Under the pieces are notes generated by a model. The model was not told the DNA's origin. It made no database searches and saw only the letters and a program-made list of their open reading frames with translations. DNA of 64,000 bases from JAWHQP01 sp032586195 (GTDB taxonomy: Bacteria; Pseudomonadota; Gammaproteobacteria; Enterobacterales; Pasteurellaceae). Position numbers and translations under genes: made by a program. The stretch covers positions 62,001 to 126,000 of the forward strand of contig JAWHQP010000007.1 in the NCBI GenBank assembly GCA_032586195.1, given 5' to 3'. This document shows, piece by piece, positions 9,138 through 17,728 of this stretch. Position 1 is the stretch's first letter. The number at the start of each line of letters is the position of its first letter.

Positions 9138-9413
9138 TTATTTCATCCATACCTTACGCATAAATTCCTTCATCAATCCCGCTATCTCGGAGGCATGGCT
9201 TTCTAATGCGAAGTGCCCGCTGTTGAGTAAATGAATTTCCGCTTCGGGCAAGTCTCGCATAAAAGCCAGTGCGCCTTGGTAGATAAAAGACGGATCATTT
9301 TTGCCCCAAACCGCCAGTAACGGCGGTTGACGCTCACGCAAATAGCGTTGGAAATCGGGATATTTCGCCACATTGGTTTGATAATCAAAAATCAAATCAG
9401 ATTGGCGTTCGGC
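9138..9413 (-). pseudogene. 3' remnant of an alpha/beta hydrolase gene
   Basis: Only the last 90 or so residues of a dehalogenase/epoxide-hydrolase-like alpha/beta hydrolase remain. DYQTNVAKYPDFQRYLRERQPPLLAVWGKNDP and LNSGHFALE correspond to the acid and catalytic-His end of that fold. The nucleophile half is absent. Upstream, the frame hits a stop next to a dispersed repeat (9444-9510), so the 5' part was deleted or replaced. A short ORF starting with TTG at 9395 exists but is unlikely to be a working gene. Confidence 0.75.
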
Positions 9414-9443
9414 ATATTACATGGCAACATCAAAAAATCCCGA

Positions 9444-9510
9444 TTTTATACGCAACTTCGTATGGAAGTTGCCATGCCTTCGGCACTGTTGGCAAAGCCA
9501 ACGTTCAAAA
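9444..9510. repeat. Dispersed double-hairpin repeat, copy 1
   Basis: About 67 bp with two stem-loops: GCAACTTC-GTATG-GAAGTTGC, and GTTGGC-AAA-GCCAAC. A second copy with a handful of substitutions and one indel is at 41080-41147. Copy 1 is followed by an inverted uptake signal (9526-9534). It abuts the broken alpha/beta hydrolase gene. I do not recognise the family. Confidence 0.75.
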
Positions 9511-9549
9511 AAATGCTTTTTTAGCACCGCACTTTACCCGCTCCGATCA

Positions 9550-10110
9550 CTATAAGGCCGCCAACGCTTCAACCACCCGTTCCGCATGACGTTTCGCTTT
9601 AACTTTCATTTCCGCTAATTTTGTTTTATCCGCACGATCAGAATAAGACACGCCCCCCGTATAAATATAACCCGCCCATTCCAATCCGGTCAGTCGGGCG
9701 GTTTGCTTCAATGGCGGCAAAAATGCTTCGATCGGATAACCTTGAATACCACCCTCACTATACATTTCTTCCGGCGCTCCGGTAGTGAAAGAAGCAATGA
9801 GTTTTTTACCCTGTAATTTGTTACCGGTCGAACCATGCGAAAAGCCGTGTACGAAGACATCCTCAAACCACTTTTTCATCAACGCCGGCATGCCGTACCA
9901 AAAAATCGGGAATTGAAGCACGATCACATCCGCTTTCACCAATTTATCCTGCTCGACGGCAACATTAATCCGATAATCGGCGTAAAACCGGTCTAAATAG
10001 TCGAATTGTGCCTTCGGCAACCGTTTTTCCAGTTCTGCCATAATAATTTTATTGGCAAACGAGCCCTTTTCCAAATCAGGATGACCCGACACGATTAAAA
10101 TATTTGACAT
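9550..10110 (-). CDS. Flavodoxin-fold NAD(P)H-dependent oxidoreductase (Flavodoxin_2 family)
   Basis: 186-residue protein of the NQO/KefF/MdaB-type Flavodoxin_2 family, FMN- or FAD-dependent two-electron reductases that detoxify quinones and similar electrophiles. The N-terminal ILIVSGHPDLEKGSFAN is the phosphate-binding loop, and VLQFPIFWYGMPALMKKWFEDV is the flavin/substrate loop typical of the family. It lies 27 bases downstream of an SDR gene on the same strand, with a good ribosome-binding site (AGAGGAA), so a two-gene operon is likely. The true substrate cannot be read from sequence. Confidence 0.85.
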   Translation of the reverse strand: MSNILIVSGHPDLEKGSFANKIIMAELEKRLPKAQFDYLDRFYADYRINVAVEQDKLVKADVIVLQFPIFWYGMPALMKKWFEDVFVHGFSHGSTGNKLQGKKLIASFTTGAPEEMYSEGGIQGYPIEAFLPPLKQTARLTGLEWAGYIYTGGVSYSDRADKTKLAEMKVKAKRHAERVVEALAAL

Positions 10111-10137
10111 ATTTTATTCCTCTTAAAATTCAATCAG

Positions 10138-10884
10138 TTAAGCTGTCATACCGCCATCCACGGCGTAATCTGAACCGGTGACGAAACTTGCCTCGTCGGA
10201 AGCTAAAAATGCCACCACCGCTGCTACCTCTTCTGCGGTACCGAAACGATTAAGCGGCACCATTGCCTGAACACGGGCTTTATGTGCTTCAAGCTGTTGT
10301 GGCGACAGCTCGGTTTTATCATAAATCGGAGTCCAAATTGGCCCAACCACAACGGAATTCACACGAATTTTTTCTGCCGCCCACTCACGCGCCAATGCCT
10401 TGGTAAACGCCGTGACCGCGCCTTTACTCGCCGAATAAATCGACATATTTGCCAATGGTCGCAACGCTGCCGTGGATGAAATATTCACTATATTTCCCTG
10501 ACGCTCTCGTAAATAGGGATAAGCGAGACGGCTTAATTCCGCCACCGATCCCATATTGACGGCAAAGGTTTTTTCATATTCGGTGTAATCGGACTGCAAC
10601 AGCGGAGTTACGGGGGCCGCGCCTGCGTTATTGACCAACACGTCCAAGCCGCCGAATCGGCGTTCTATCTCAGCCAATACATGGTTCAAATCCGTCTCAC
10701 GGGTAATATCCGCCACACAATAATGCAGGTTGGCGTGCCGAGCAGCCGTGTCTTTTAACGCCTGTTCGCCACGTCCGGTAATCATTACATTCGCCCCTTC
10801 ACCGGCCAAACGTAAGGAGATCGCCTGCCCGATGCCCGAACCGCCCCCCGTAACCAACACGGTTTTGCCATTAAATCTATTCAT
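10138..10884 (-). CDS. Short-chain dehydrogenase/reductase (SDR)
   Basis: 248-residue classical SDR. The cofactor motif TGGGSGIGQ is at the N-terminus, NNAG near residue 87, catalytic Ser in NISSTAAL, and the YSASK (YxxxK) pair near residue 150. The end VTGSDYAVDGGMTA is typical of FabG-like and glucose 1-dehydrogenase-like enzymes. It reduces or oxidises a small alcohol/ketone with NAD(P)H; the substrate is unknown. The downstream flavodoxin-fold reductase is probably co-transcribed. Confidence 0.88.
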   Translation of the reverse strand: MNRFNGKTVLVTGGGSGIGQAISLRLAGEGANVMITGRGEQALKDTAARHANLHYCVADITRETDLNHVLAEIERRFGGLDVLVNNAGAAPVTPLLQSDYTEYEKTFAVNMGSVAELSRLAYPYLRERQGNIVNISSTAALRPLANMSIYSASKGAVTAFTKALAREWAAEKIRVNSVVVGPIWTPIYDKTELSPQQLEAHKARVQAMVPLNRFGTAEEVAAVVAFLASDEASFVTGSDYAVDGGMTA

Positions 10885-10982
10885 ATTATTTCCCTTAACC
10901 GATTAAATTAATATACGACGATATTTTTCAACACCTTTTAGCAATCGCCCAAACACCGGGTTTCAGATGTAAAGTTTCACTT

Positions 10983-11827
10983 TTATAGATCAAACCGTTC
11001 AAAAAACATTTCCACAAAAGCGGGATCCTGATGATTGGCAATCAGGTTTTTTCCCATATCCAAAGCAGTGATTTGAGCTATTTCCGCCTGACTTAAAGTA
11101 AAATCAAACAGCGCGATATTTTCCGCCATACGTGACGGTTTGCTGGACTTCGGAATAATCACTATTCCGTTTTGCAATAAAAAACGCAACGCCACTTGAC
11201 CGGCGGTCTTGCCGTGTTTGCCGGCAATCTCACTTAACACAGGGTGATTAAAAATATCATTCTTACCCTGCGCCAACGGAGCCCAAGCAGTATGAACCGT
11301 ATTGTATTTTTCCAAAAACGGGCGAATCTCGTTACGCTGACTGAACACATGGGTTTCCAACTGATTAACCATCGGCGGGATTTCCGCGAAATGACACAGA
11401 TCCACAAAACGTTCGGCGTAGAAATTACTTACCCCGATCGCCCGCACCTTACCCGCTTTATAAGCTTCTTCCAACGCACGATAGCCGCCATAGTAATCAC
11501 TGAACGGCTGATGAATCAGCAGCAAATCGATATAGTCCGTTTGTAATTTGCGCAGGGATTCCTCAATTGAGGTTTTCGCTTTTTCATAACCCGCGTTTGC
11601 CACCCACACTTTGGTGGTAATAAACAATTCCTCGCGAGCACGTTTGATTTAACGATGGCATTCCCCACTCCTTCCTCATTCCAATAAGCCTGGGCGGTAT
11701 CAATATGGCGATAACCCGCTTCAATCGCTTGTAGCACCCGTTTTTCACATTCGTCATTTTCAATTAAAAACACGCCGTAACCGACCATCGGCATTTTCAC
11801 ACCGTTTGATAAAGTTTTATATTCCAT
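10983..11827 (-). pseudogene. Aldo/keto reductase with a single-base frameshift
   Basis: The two halves together make a full aldo/keto reductase of the 2,5-diketo-D-gluconate reductase (DkgA/YvgN) type, but in different frames. The N-terminal part (11827 to about 11640) has GYGVF and the catalytic YRHIDTAQAYWNE. The C-terminal part continues with LFITTKVWV, catalytic-region LLIHQP, and IGVSNF. Inserting one base near 11639-11641 reads SNV-AREELFITTKVW without a break, so a single deletion explains it. It may be a recent pseudogene or a sequencing error. The C-terminal ORF alone (from 11627) lacks the active-site Tyr and Asp. Confidence 0.8.
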
Positions 11828-11867
11828 ATTCTCCTCCCGTTAATTTAACTAGGTTTGTTTGAAAACA

Positions 11868-11917
11868 GTATTAGTTTAACCACATTACGGCTCAACCGGC
11901 TGACACTTAGGTGTCAG
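11868..11917 (-). promoter_or_regulatory. Promoter and dyad operator upstream of the aldo/keto reductase
   Basis: CTGACAC-TTAG-GTGTCAG (11900-11917) is a perfect 7-4-7 dyad. Reading leftward it is followed 4 bases later by TTGAGC (11895-11890) and, after 16 bases, TAATAC (11873-11868), a plausible -35/-10 pair. A near-identical dyad precedes the NmrA-like gene at 12680. Confidence 0.6.
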
Positions 11918-12017
11918 AACAGGCTATTTTTTTAAGTGCGGTGCGGAAAAATCGAGTTTTTGCCGTTTACACGCGGATTAAAATCGACAAAACTTTGTAA
12001 AAAATCAATTGTATTTT

Positions 12018-12680
12018 TTACTTTCCGGCCACGGTGAAATGCTGAAATAAATGGGCTTTTCTCTCCACATCATCCGCAAGAGCACAAGCCATATCCGCTA
12101 CGCTGATATCCGCAGGGTTGCCTTGTTTGTCATACATTACTTTGTTTGTACCTAATTGATATTGCCCGCTACGTTCATAATGCACAGGATTTACCGCATA
12201 CATGACGGGCGGTGCAATAAATGCCCAATTAACATCGCGACGAGGCAGAATCTTTTCATTCAGATAGAGACGAGAGGCATCCGCCGCTGCATAATAAGGG
12301 GAATGAGGATCAAATTGCGAAATCAGTTGCTTACCGTTTTCCAAATACAGACTGGCGCAACCGCCCACCAGTAAAAAATAAGGTACTTGGCTCTGTTTGG
12401 CTTCATTGAGCATCACTTCAAAACCTTGCGTCAGCACCTGAGCGCTGTTTTCAGTCGTGAGAAAATTCGGCGCAAAGGTGCTGATTACCGCATCAAAATC
12501 TTGCAATTTGCCCCGGAAATCTTCGGAAAAAATATCCACGGCCAGCCGTTTCACATTTACAGCAGAAGGAACCCTATCCACATTACGGGCCATTGCGGTA
12601 ACTTGATGTTTTCGATCGGCCAGTTCTTTAACGGTTGCTATCCCCATTGTACCGGAGGCACCGATGACTGCGATTTTCAT
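12018..12680 (-). CDS. NmrA-like NAD(P)-binding protein
   Basis: 220-residue atypical SDR of the NAD(P)H-binding family PF13460. The N-terminal VIGASGTMG is the dinucleotide-binding glycine motif. There is no classical YxxxK in the usual place. Members are flavin reductases, quinone reductases or redox sensors. A paralogue with the same architecture (INTRSGQYRTG / VHYERSGQYQLG, and ending HLFxxFTVA) lies at 20009-20656. Its promoter carries the same dyad as the aldo/keto reductase, so the two genes are probably co-regulated. Confidence 0.82.
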   Translation of the reverse strand: MKIAVIGASGTMGIATVKELADRKHQVTAMARNVDRVPSAVNVKRLAVDIFSEDFRGKLQDFDAVISTFAPNFLTTENSAQVLTQGFEVMLNEAKQSQVPYFLLVGGCASLYLENGKQLISQFDPHSPYYAAADASRLYLNEKILPRRDVNWAFIAPPVMYAVNPVHYERSGQYQLGTNKVMYDKQGNPADISVADMACALADDVERKAHLFQHFTVAGK

Positions 12681-12697
12681 ATTCGACTCCTCACTTT

Positions 12698-12758
12698 ATT
12701 AAACAAGTGCGGTGAGTTTATCTCAAGTTTTTTTATGGAGGGTGACACATAGGTGTCG
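12698..12758 (-). promoter_or_regulatory. Promoter and dyad operator upstream of the NmrA-like gene
   Basis: TTGAGA (12726-12721), 17-base spacer, TTTAAT (12703-12698). The dyad GACAC-ATAG-GTGTC (12744-12757) lies 17 bases beyond the -35 hexamer. An uptake signal core (12705-12713) fills part of the spacer. The upstream placement suits an activator. Confidence 0.6.
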
Positions 12759-12810
12759 GTTGAGAAATATAAGCTGTTTTTCAACCGAAAAACAACTTAC
12801 ATTTGTGCCG

Positions 12811-13410
12811 CTACGCCGTTTCCCGTAATTTCTTCCGTATCCGCGTTAAACTCTGGCGTTTGATACCTAAATAGGAACTAAGATCAGAAACGCTTATCCG
12901 TTCGGCAAGCCGTGGCTTTTGTCGGAGAAATTGCAGATAACGTTCCTCGGCACTGACGGACTGTAAATCGGCGGTGCGTTGCAGATAGTTGTAAAAACCC
13001 GTTTCGGCAAGCAGACGGTAATAACGTTCAAGCGAAGGAAATTGCACCAGGCTCCGTTCAAAATCAGCAAAAGTAAGATTGACAACAATTGTCGGCTCAA
13101 GTGTCTGAATCGCATAGGCGCTGGGTATTTGGTGAACAAAAGCGAGATAATCTCCCACCGGATCGCCCTCAGCGCCGAAATAAATATTGTTCGGTTCTCC
13201 GTTTATATCAATATAAAACCCTTTCACCAACCCGCCGGCAATAAAACCAAGCTGTGGCGGTACTTTCTCCGCATTGCGATAAAACGCGCGAGTATTAAGC
13301 CGCTGCACCGTTAATTTCGTTGCAAATTGCAGCAGCTCCGCTTCGGTGATGGTTGGACATTTCTGTCGGATATCATCAAAAAATAAACGAATAGCTTGTT
13401 GATCCTGCAT
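12811..13410 (-). CDS. Crp/Fnr-family transcriptional regulator
   Basis: 199-residue regulator. Residues about 30-120 look like a cyclic-nucleotide-binding jelly roll (GFIAGGLVKGFYIDINGE...YFGAEGDPVGDYLAF). The C-terminal helix-turn-helix is ISVSDLSSYLGIKRQSLTRIRKKL. No Fnr-type cysteine cluster is present, so it is not an oxygen sensor of that kind. AAGGAGAG precedes the ATG. It is adjacent to the NmrA-like gene whose promoter has a dyad at an activator-like distance, which makes it a candidate regulator of that gene (inference). Confidence 0.82.
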   Translation of the reverse strand: MQDQQAIRLFFDDIRQKCPTITEAELLQFATKLTVQRLNTRAFYRNAEKVPPQLGFIAGGLVKGFYIDINGEPNNIYFGAEGDPVGDYLAFVHQIPSAYAIQTLEPTIVVNLTFADFERSLVQFPSLERYYRLLAETGFYNYLQRTADLQSVSAEERYLQFLRQKPRLAERISVSDLSSYLGIKRQSLTRIRKKLRETA

Positions 13411-13468
13411 AACGCTCTCCTTCGGCTACATTCGTTATAGGTAAAGTGCGGTGTTAAAAAATAAATTT

Positions 13469-14347
13469 TTATTCTTTATTTTTTACACTCAACTTGCTGT
13501 TAATCAGCTCGTTCAGCCGTTCCAGCATTACGTAACGTTTGCGGTACATAGAACGTTTATTGCTTGGTATTTCCGCTAAATCACGCGGTTTACTATCAAG
13601 AGAAATCCGCCAGTAGTGCCGCAACTCAGCCCCGCTTTCCCGGAAGATCGTATCATAATCCACCGTATATCGTTTGGCCTGCACGATACGGGATTTATTT
13701 TGATAGGCCTGAGGAATGCCGTTCAGCTGCTCAAGTCCAAGTGCCAAGGTGAGATATTTCATTGCTTCGATCATCAAATGCATCGGGCGTAAACCGTGGC
13801 AGCGTTTGGTGAGCAGTTTTACCATTTCTTTCGCCCCTTCAAAATTAGGTCCCTGAATCGACCCGATCAGCAGGGTATTTTCAATCTTGCCGAAGGTGCA
13901 TTGATAAACCAAGGTCTGATCAGACTGTTCACGCAGCTCCAACGCCCACAGTCCTTCCATCGGCTGACATCCGTTCATATCCAAATAGAGCGCAAAGCCC
14001 TCAACCACATCCCCCAAAAACAGTGCCTGCCGCCATATTTGCGGCAGCTGCAACTTATTCATTCTTTGCTGAAAAAACAACAAATTATCTTTCAAATAGG
14101 TAAACCGCTGACGGCTGTTAAAACGTTTGTCCAAAAAACGATGTACCAACGGATAGCTGCATAACGGATGGTGATCAAGCCAGTCGGCTAACGCCTCTTG
14201 CTGATTCACAAAGCGGGAAAACTGTTTAATTTTGTTGTAATGCAACGCCGAACGCAGATTGAAACGGAAGCGTTTTAACCGGCGGGTTTTATGCTCCCGA
14301 TCCGGATAGATTATCTCGGCGCGCGGCCAATGATAGGTCATTGTCAT
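13469..14347 (-). CDS. VirK/YbjX family protein (DUF535)
   Basis: 292-residue protein of the DUF535 (VirK/YbjX) family. Typical stretches are QALFLGDVVEGFALYLDMNGCQPMEGLWALELR and IGSIQGPNFEGAKEMVKLLTKRCHGLRP. No signal peptide is obvious. Family members have been linked to virulence and resistance to membrane-active peptides in enterobacteria, without a known biochemical activity. It is a single gene flanked by uptake signals on both sides (13444-13452, 14369-14377). Confidence 0.85.
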   Translation of the reverse strand: MTMTYHWPRAEIIYPDREHKTRRLKRFRFNLRSALHYNKIKQFSRFVNQQEALADWLDHHPLCSYPLVHRFLDKRFNSRQRFTYLKDNLLFFQQRMNKLQLPQIWRQALFLGDVVEGFALYLDMNGCQPMEGLWALELREQSDQTLVYQCTFGKIENTLLIGSIQGPNFEGAKEMVKLLTKRCHGLRPMHLMIEAMKYLTLALGLEQLNGIPQAYQNKSRIVQAKRYTVDYDTIFRESGAELRHYWRISLDSKPRDLAEIPSNKRSMYRKRYVMLERLNELINSKLSVKNKE

Positions 14348-14497
14348 TCACTCCTTCACGAATTTATAAAGTGCGGTGTTAAAAAACGGAGTTTTTACCC
14401 TTCCTACAAAATTTAAGGAGATAATTTTACCAATTTAATATGAATGATCCAATATTCCGACCGCCTCTCATTTCCGACGCGATTTGCAGAGAAATAT

Positions 14498-14534
14498 AAA
14501 AAACGGTGCGGCAAATAGTTATTTGTCGCACCGT
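14498..14534 (-). terminator. Rho-independent terminator of the esterase gene
   Basis: Reading leftward: ACGGTGCG-A-CAAAT paired with ATTTG-C-CGCACCGT, then TTTTTTAT. Long stem with one internal mismatch. Confidence 0.8.
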
Positions 14535-14555
14535 GTCGGATTATGCTTGAAAAGA

Positions 14556-15824
14556 TTATTTTTTCTGACTGTATAACCAATCACGAATCGCGTCAATATG
14601 ATACGCCACTTTCCATGTTCCCATATGAGCCGCGCCTTTGTTGCCCGTTTGCTGTTCAAGCGGCAATGAATCGCCCTTAAACGCCGCAAAATGTACATTG
14701 CCGCCCTTGGCAAGCAATGCTTCGGTATTTTTATCCAATGTGGCGACCGGCGCCTGTCCGTCCCAGCCGAAACTTTCCTCGACTTTCGCACCGTTGGCTT
14801 TTAATACTTCCATAATGGATTTTTCCGTCGGAAAGGCCTTGGCATCGTTTTCAGACACCAACACAAATAAATTATTTTTCGCTATCGGCGCGGTTTTTTC
14901 AGGGGCCCATTGCCCTGCCACGATCCAGCTCGCCGCAAATAAATCGGGATGTTTGATATTTAACGCCAAGCTCATCATCGCCCCGCCGGACTGACCGGTA
15001 GTATAGAGACGGTTACTGTCAATGGCGTATTCCTTCGTAAGCGATTGAATAAGATTCACCAGCGGTTCCAAGTCAGCGGGATCATCAGAGTTATCATTGG
15101 TAATGACATGATCAAACTGCGGCGCCAGCACAAAGGCTTGTTGTTTCGCCTGCGCCTTCGGTGCGGCAAAGGAAGTCGCACCATTGCCTTGGTAGAGCGT
15201 CGTTTTCACATAAGTGTTGGTCGCGCCGGCATCGTGGATAAACATTACCAGCGGATAGGATTTTTTCGGATCATAATTTTTCGGCACGAACAGATTATAT
15301 TTAATCACCGTTCCGGTTGCGGCATCGGTATATTCATGCTGACTGAAATCATCTGCAACCAAATTCACCAATTTGCTTATTTTTGCACTGTTCGGCGCAA
15401 TTTTCCGACCATTCGCCGCTGTTAGCGTGCTTTTCTGTTCAATGACATTATTAAATTCCCGCATGACAGACTGGGTTTCCACGCTAAAAGTCGGCGTACC
15501 GTTACCCGCTTTTTGCTGTGACTTGTCGGATTTACGCGGTTTATACATCACGCTCGCATCCGTATCCTGCGGATCTAATGTCAACACTACCTTGCGCGGA
15601 TCTTTTTTATCCAGACTAACGCCGATAATATTACGATCCGACACACTAAACGCCGTTTTATTTAACGATTTCGCCGCCACCGCTTCATCATATTGCAGTA
15701 TCATTTCGGTGACCGCCTGCCCGCTACCGTGCGGCGTACTCACCGCCGTTACCGTTTCAATCGCCGCATAAGCCGGCATACTCAGAGCCCCCGCAAGAGC
15801 TAAACTAATGACTGTTTTACGCAT
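14556..15824 (-). CDS. Secreted alpha/beta-hydrolase esterase with N-terminal Ig-like domain
   Basis: 422 residues. Signal peptide MRKTVISLALAGALSMPAYA. An Ig-like region follows (about residues 22-110, resembling the EstA Ig-like N-terminal domain), then a depolymerase-type alpha/beta hydrolase. The nucleophile elbow is GQSGG (TTGQSGGAMM), an oxyanion-side motif is MFIHDAGA, and a late HMGTWK may supply the catalytic His. Likely a periplasmic or exported carboxylesterase/peptidase. It resembles PHB-depolymerase-like esterases; the substrate is unknown. It is monocistronic, with a strong terminator downstream. Confidence 0.8.
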   Translation of the reverse strand: MRKTVISLALAGALSMPAYAAIETVTAVSTPHGSGQAVTEMILQYDEAVAAKSLNKTAFSVSDRNIIGVSLDKKDPRKVVLTLDPQDTDASVMYKPRKSDKSQQKAGNGTPTFSVETQSVMREFNNVIEQKSTLTAANGRKIAPNSAKISKLVNLVADDFSQHEYTDAATGTVIKYNLFVPKNYDPKKSYPLVMFIHDAGATNTYVKTTLYQGNGATSFAAPKAQAKQQAFVLAPQFDHVITNDNSDDPADLEPLVNLIQSLTKEYAIDSNRLYTTGQSGGAMMSLALNIKHPDLFAASWIVAGQWAPEKTAPIAKNNLFVLVSENDAKAFPTEKSIMEVLKANGAKVEESFGWDGQAPVATLDKNTEALLAKGGNVHFAAFKGDSLPLEQQTGNKGAAHMGTWKVAYHIDAIRDWLYSQKK

Positions 15825-15985
15825 AAATTTTCCTTTCGTTATTTAGATTACGCTGCTGAATGGTTTAATCAGTGGCGACAACGCTGGTTATGACAGCAAA
15901 TTCCTACCAAGGTTTAAATTTCTTCTTCAAGCCTTAAAGTGCGGTGTCGTTTTTACGAGTTTTTTCATTACCGCCACATCTTCCT

Positions 15986-16918
15986 TTAACGTTGTTGCCA
16001 ATACGGCGGCTCACCAAATTTTTCACTGAAAAAATCCAGCACGCTGCGAATATGACGCTGCGGATGGCGGCTGTTAGGATAAAGCGCCGAAATATAGGCG
16101 TGATAAGGATAATGACTGAACGTATATTCGGGCATCAATCGCACCAGTTCACCGCGTTGGATGGCGGGGCAAAGCAACCAATCGGGGAAAAGCAGAATCC
16201 CCATATCGTTGACCGCCATATCCACCAGGCTCAGTGCATTATTGGCGGTGATGTTACGACGGATAGCGATCTCTTTCCAATTGTCACCTTCTCGCACCAG
16301 CCAGTGTTGTCCGCCAAGACTGCCGCGATAAGGTAAACACTGATGACTGTACAGTTCATCCAAATCTTGAGGCGTGCCGAATTGCCGCAAATAACCGGGC
16401 GATGCGGCTAAATAGTGTTGCTGCCTGCCGAAGACCTTGGCTTTCATACCGGAATCCTGCAACGCGCCCACCCGAAATAACAGATCCGTAGGCTGACTGT
16501 GCGGGTCGATAAATTCGTCGGTCTGCGTCAGCTCCAATTCCAATTTCGGGTAACGACGCAGCAGCTCGGGCAGATAAGGCACAATGTGGTTTTTAGCGAA
16601 CATCACCGGTGCGTTCAGGCGAACTAATCCCGACGGCTCATCCGCCTGATCCTGCCAGCGATTTTGCAATAAGGTCAGTTCTTCGAGAATATGCTGCGCG
16701 GTGACGAAGAATTCATTACCCGCCTCGGTCGGAATCACCGCCCGCGTATTGCGATAAAATAACGGCTTACCGCATATATCTTCAAGCTGGCGAATAATAC
16801 GCGATACCTGTGCCGGCGAGGTATCCGCCTGCCGGGCCACTTCGGAAAAACTTTGCGTGTGATACACGCGAATAAAAAGCTGAATCGCTTTGATATTAAG
16901 ATTGTCAGTGATGTTCAT
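15986..16918 (-). CDS. LysR-family transcriptional regulator
   Basis: 310 residues. The N-terminal winged helix-turn-helix is FSEVARQADTSPAQVSRIIRQLE, followed by the RNTRAVIPTEAG wing and an effector-binding domain of normal LysR length. It is divergent from the operon at 17025-18388 (two NTF2-like proteins and a nitroreductase) with a 106-base shared promoter region, the usual arrangement for a LysR regulator and its target. The effector is unknown. Confidence 0.9.
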   Translation of the reverse strand: MNITDNLNIKAIQLFIRVYHTQSFSEVARQADTSPAQVSRIIRQLEDICGKPLFYRNTRAVIPTEAGNEFFVTAQHILEELTLLQNRWQDQADEPSGLVRLNAPVMFAKNHIVPYLPELLRRYPKLELELTQTDEFIDPHSQPTDLLFRVGALQDSGMKAKVFGRQQHYLAASPGYLRQFGTPQDLDELYSHQCLPYRGSLGGQHWLVREGDNWKEIAIRRNITANNALSLVDMAVNDMGILLFPDWLLCPAIQRGELVRLMPEYTFSHYPYHAYISALYPNSRHPQRHIRSVLDFFSEKFGEPPYWQQR

Positions 16919-16960
16919 TATTACCTAATTCGTAAAAGTGTTTTATAAATATTACTATTT

Positions 16961-16986
16961 TTGTAAACATAATACCATCCTATAAT
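16961..16986 (+). promoter_or_regulatory. Probable promoter of the NTF2-like/nitroreductase operon
   Basis: Perfect TATAAT at 16981-16986, 39 bases before the first start codon. The -35 side (TTGTAA at 16961, short spacing; or TTTTTG at 16958) is weak, as expected if an activator such as the divergent LysR protein is needed. Confidence 0.5.
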
Positions 16987-17024
16987 GCACTCCAACAAAA
17001 CAACCTCACACTAAGGAGTACAAA

Positions 17025-17369
17025 ATGATTTCTCAAACAACTCAGGATTACCGCGCAATCGAAAAGGTAATTAAAGACTATGTTGACGGAGCAAACGGCG
17101 ATGTGCCGTTATTGAAATCGGTGTTTTTGCCGACAGCATTGATTAACGGCCGTCCGATTCAGGGACTGTATAACGCGGTGGAAGCCAGAGGAAAAACGGA
17201 GGCGACTTACCGCATATCGTTTATCGACATAGTCGGAACGGCCGCCAGCATTAAAATCGTAGTGGAAAACTGGCACGGCTATCATTTCGTCGAGTTTTTC
17301 CATGCCCTGAAAACCACCGACGGCTGGAAATTCTCTTCCAAAATCGGCGTAGAATTTGATGAAGAATAA
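17025..17369 (+). CDS. NTF2-like protein (putative lumazine-binding family), paralogue 1
   Basis: 114-residue small cytosolic protein of the Lumazine_bd_2/NTF2-like type: KDYVDGANGD near the N-terminus, then ENWHGYHFVEFFHALKTTDGWKF. These cone-shaped folds bind small ligands or act as small enzymes; function here is unknown. It is strongly similar to the next gene (YVDGANGD, WHGY, DGW all shared), so the two arose by tandem duplication and may form a heterodimer. First gene of an operon with a nitroreductase. Confidence 0.78.
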   Translation: MISQTTQDYRAIEKVIKDYVDGANGDVPLLKSVFLPTALINGRPIQGLYNAVEARGKTEATYRISFIDIVGTAASIKIVVENWHGYHFVEFFHALKTTDGWKFSSKIGVEFDEE

Positions 17370-17379
17370 GGAGCGAATC

Positions 17380-17718
17380 ATGTTGCAATCAACCCGAACC
17401 CATCATGATGTGATGGCTACGATCCAAAAATACGTGGATGGCGCCAATGGTGATTTAGACGTGTTAAAACAGGCATACCACAAAGCGGCAACCATTAACA
17501 CTCATCCGATTGAAAATCTGTTTAATTCCGTGGCGCGCAACGGAAAAACCAATGCGACGGCACGTCTTGATTATCTGGATATTCACGGCAAAGCCGCCAG
17601 CGCCAAGGTAGTGATAGAAGAATGGCACGGGTATCGGTATGTCGAGTATCTGCACCTGCTGCACACGGCCGACGGCTGGCAAATCGTGTCAAAAGTATTT
17701 GATGAATATCAGGATTAA
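17380..17718 (+). CDS. NTF2-like protein (putative lumazine-binding family), paralogue 2
   Basis: 112-residue paralogue of the preceding protein (QKYVDGANGDLDVLKQA, EEWHGYRYVEYLHLLHTADGW). I place the start at the ATG at 17380, which follows AAGGAG by 6 bases. An in-frame start at 17356 would overlap the upstream gene and has no better ribosome site. It sits 10 bases after paralogue 1 and 10 bases before the nitroreductase gene. Confidence 0.78.
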   Translation: MLQSTRTHHDVMATIQKYVDGANGDLDVLKQAYHKAATINTHPIENLFNSVARNGKTNATARLDYLDIHGKAASAKVVIEEWHGYRYVEYLHLLHTADGWQIVSKVFDEYQD

Positions 17719-17728
17719 GGAGGAAAAA

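Noticed and set aside
13452..13490. AT-only hairpin overlapping the DUF535 stop
   Set aside because: Made almost entirely of A and T runs and partly inside the coding region; too weak to call a terminator.
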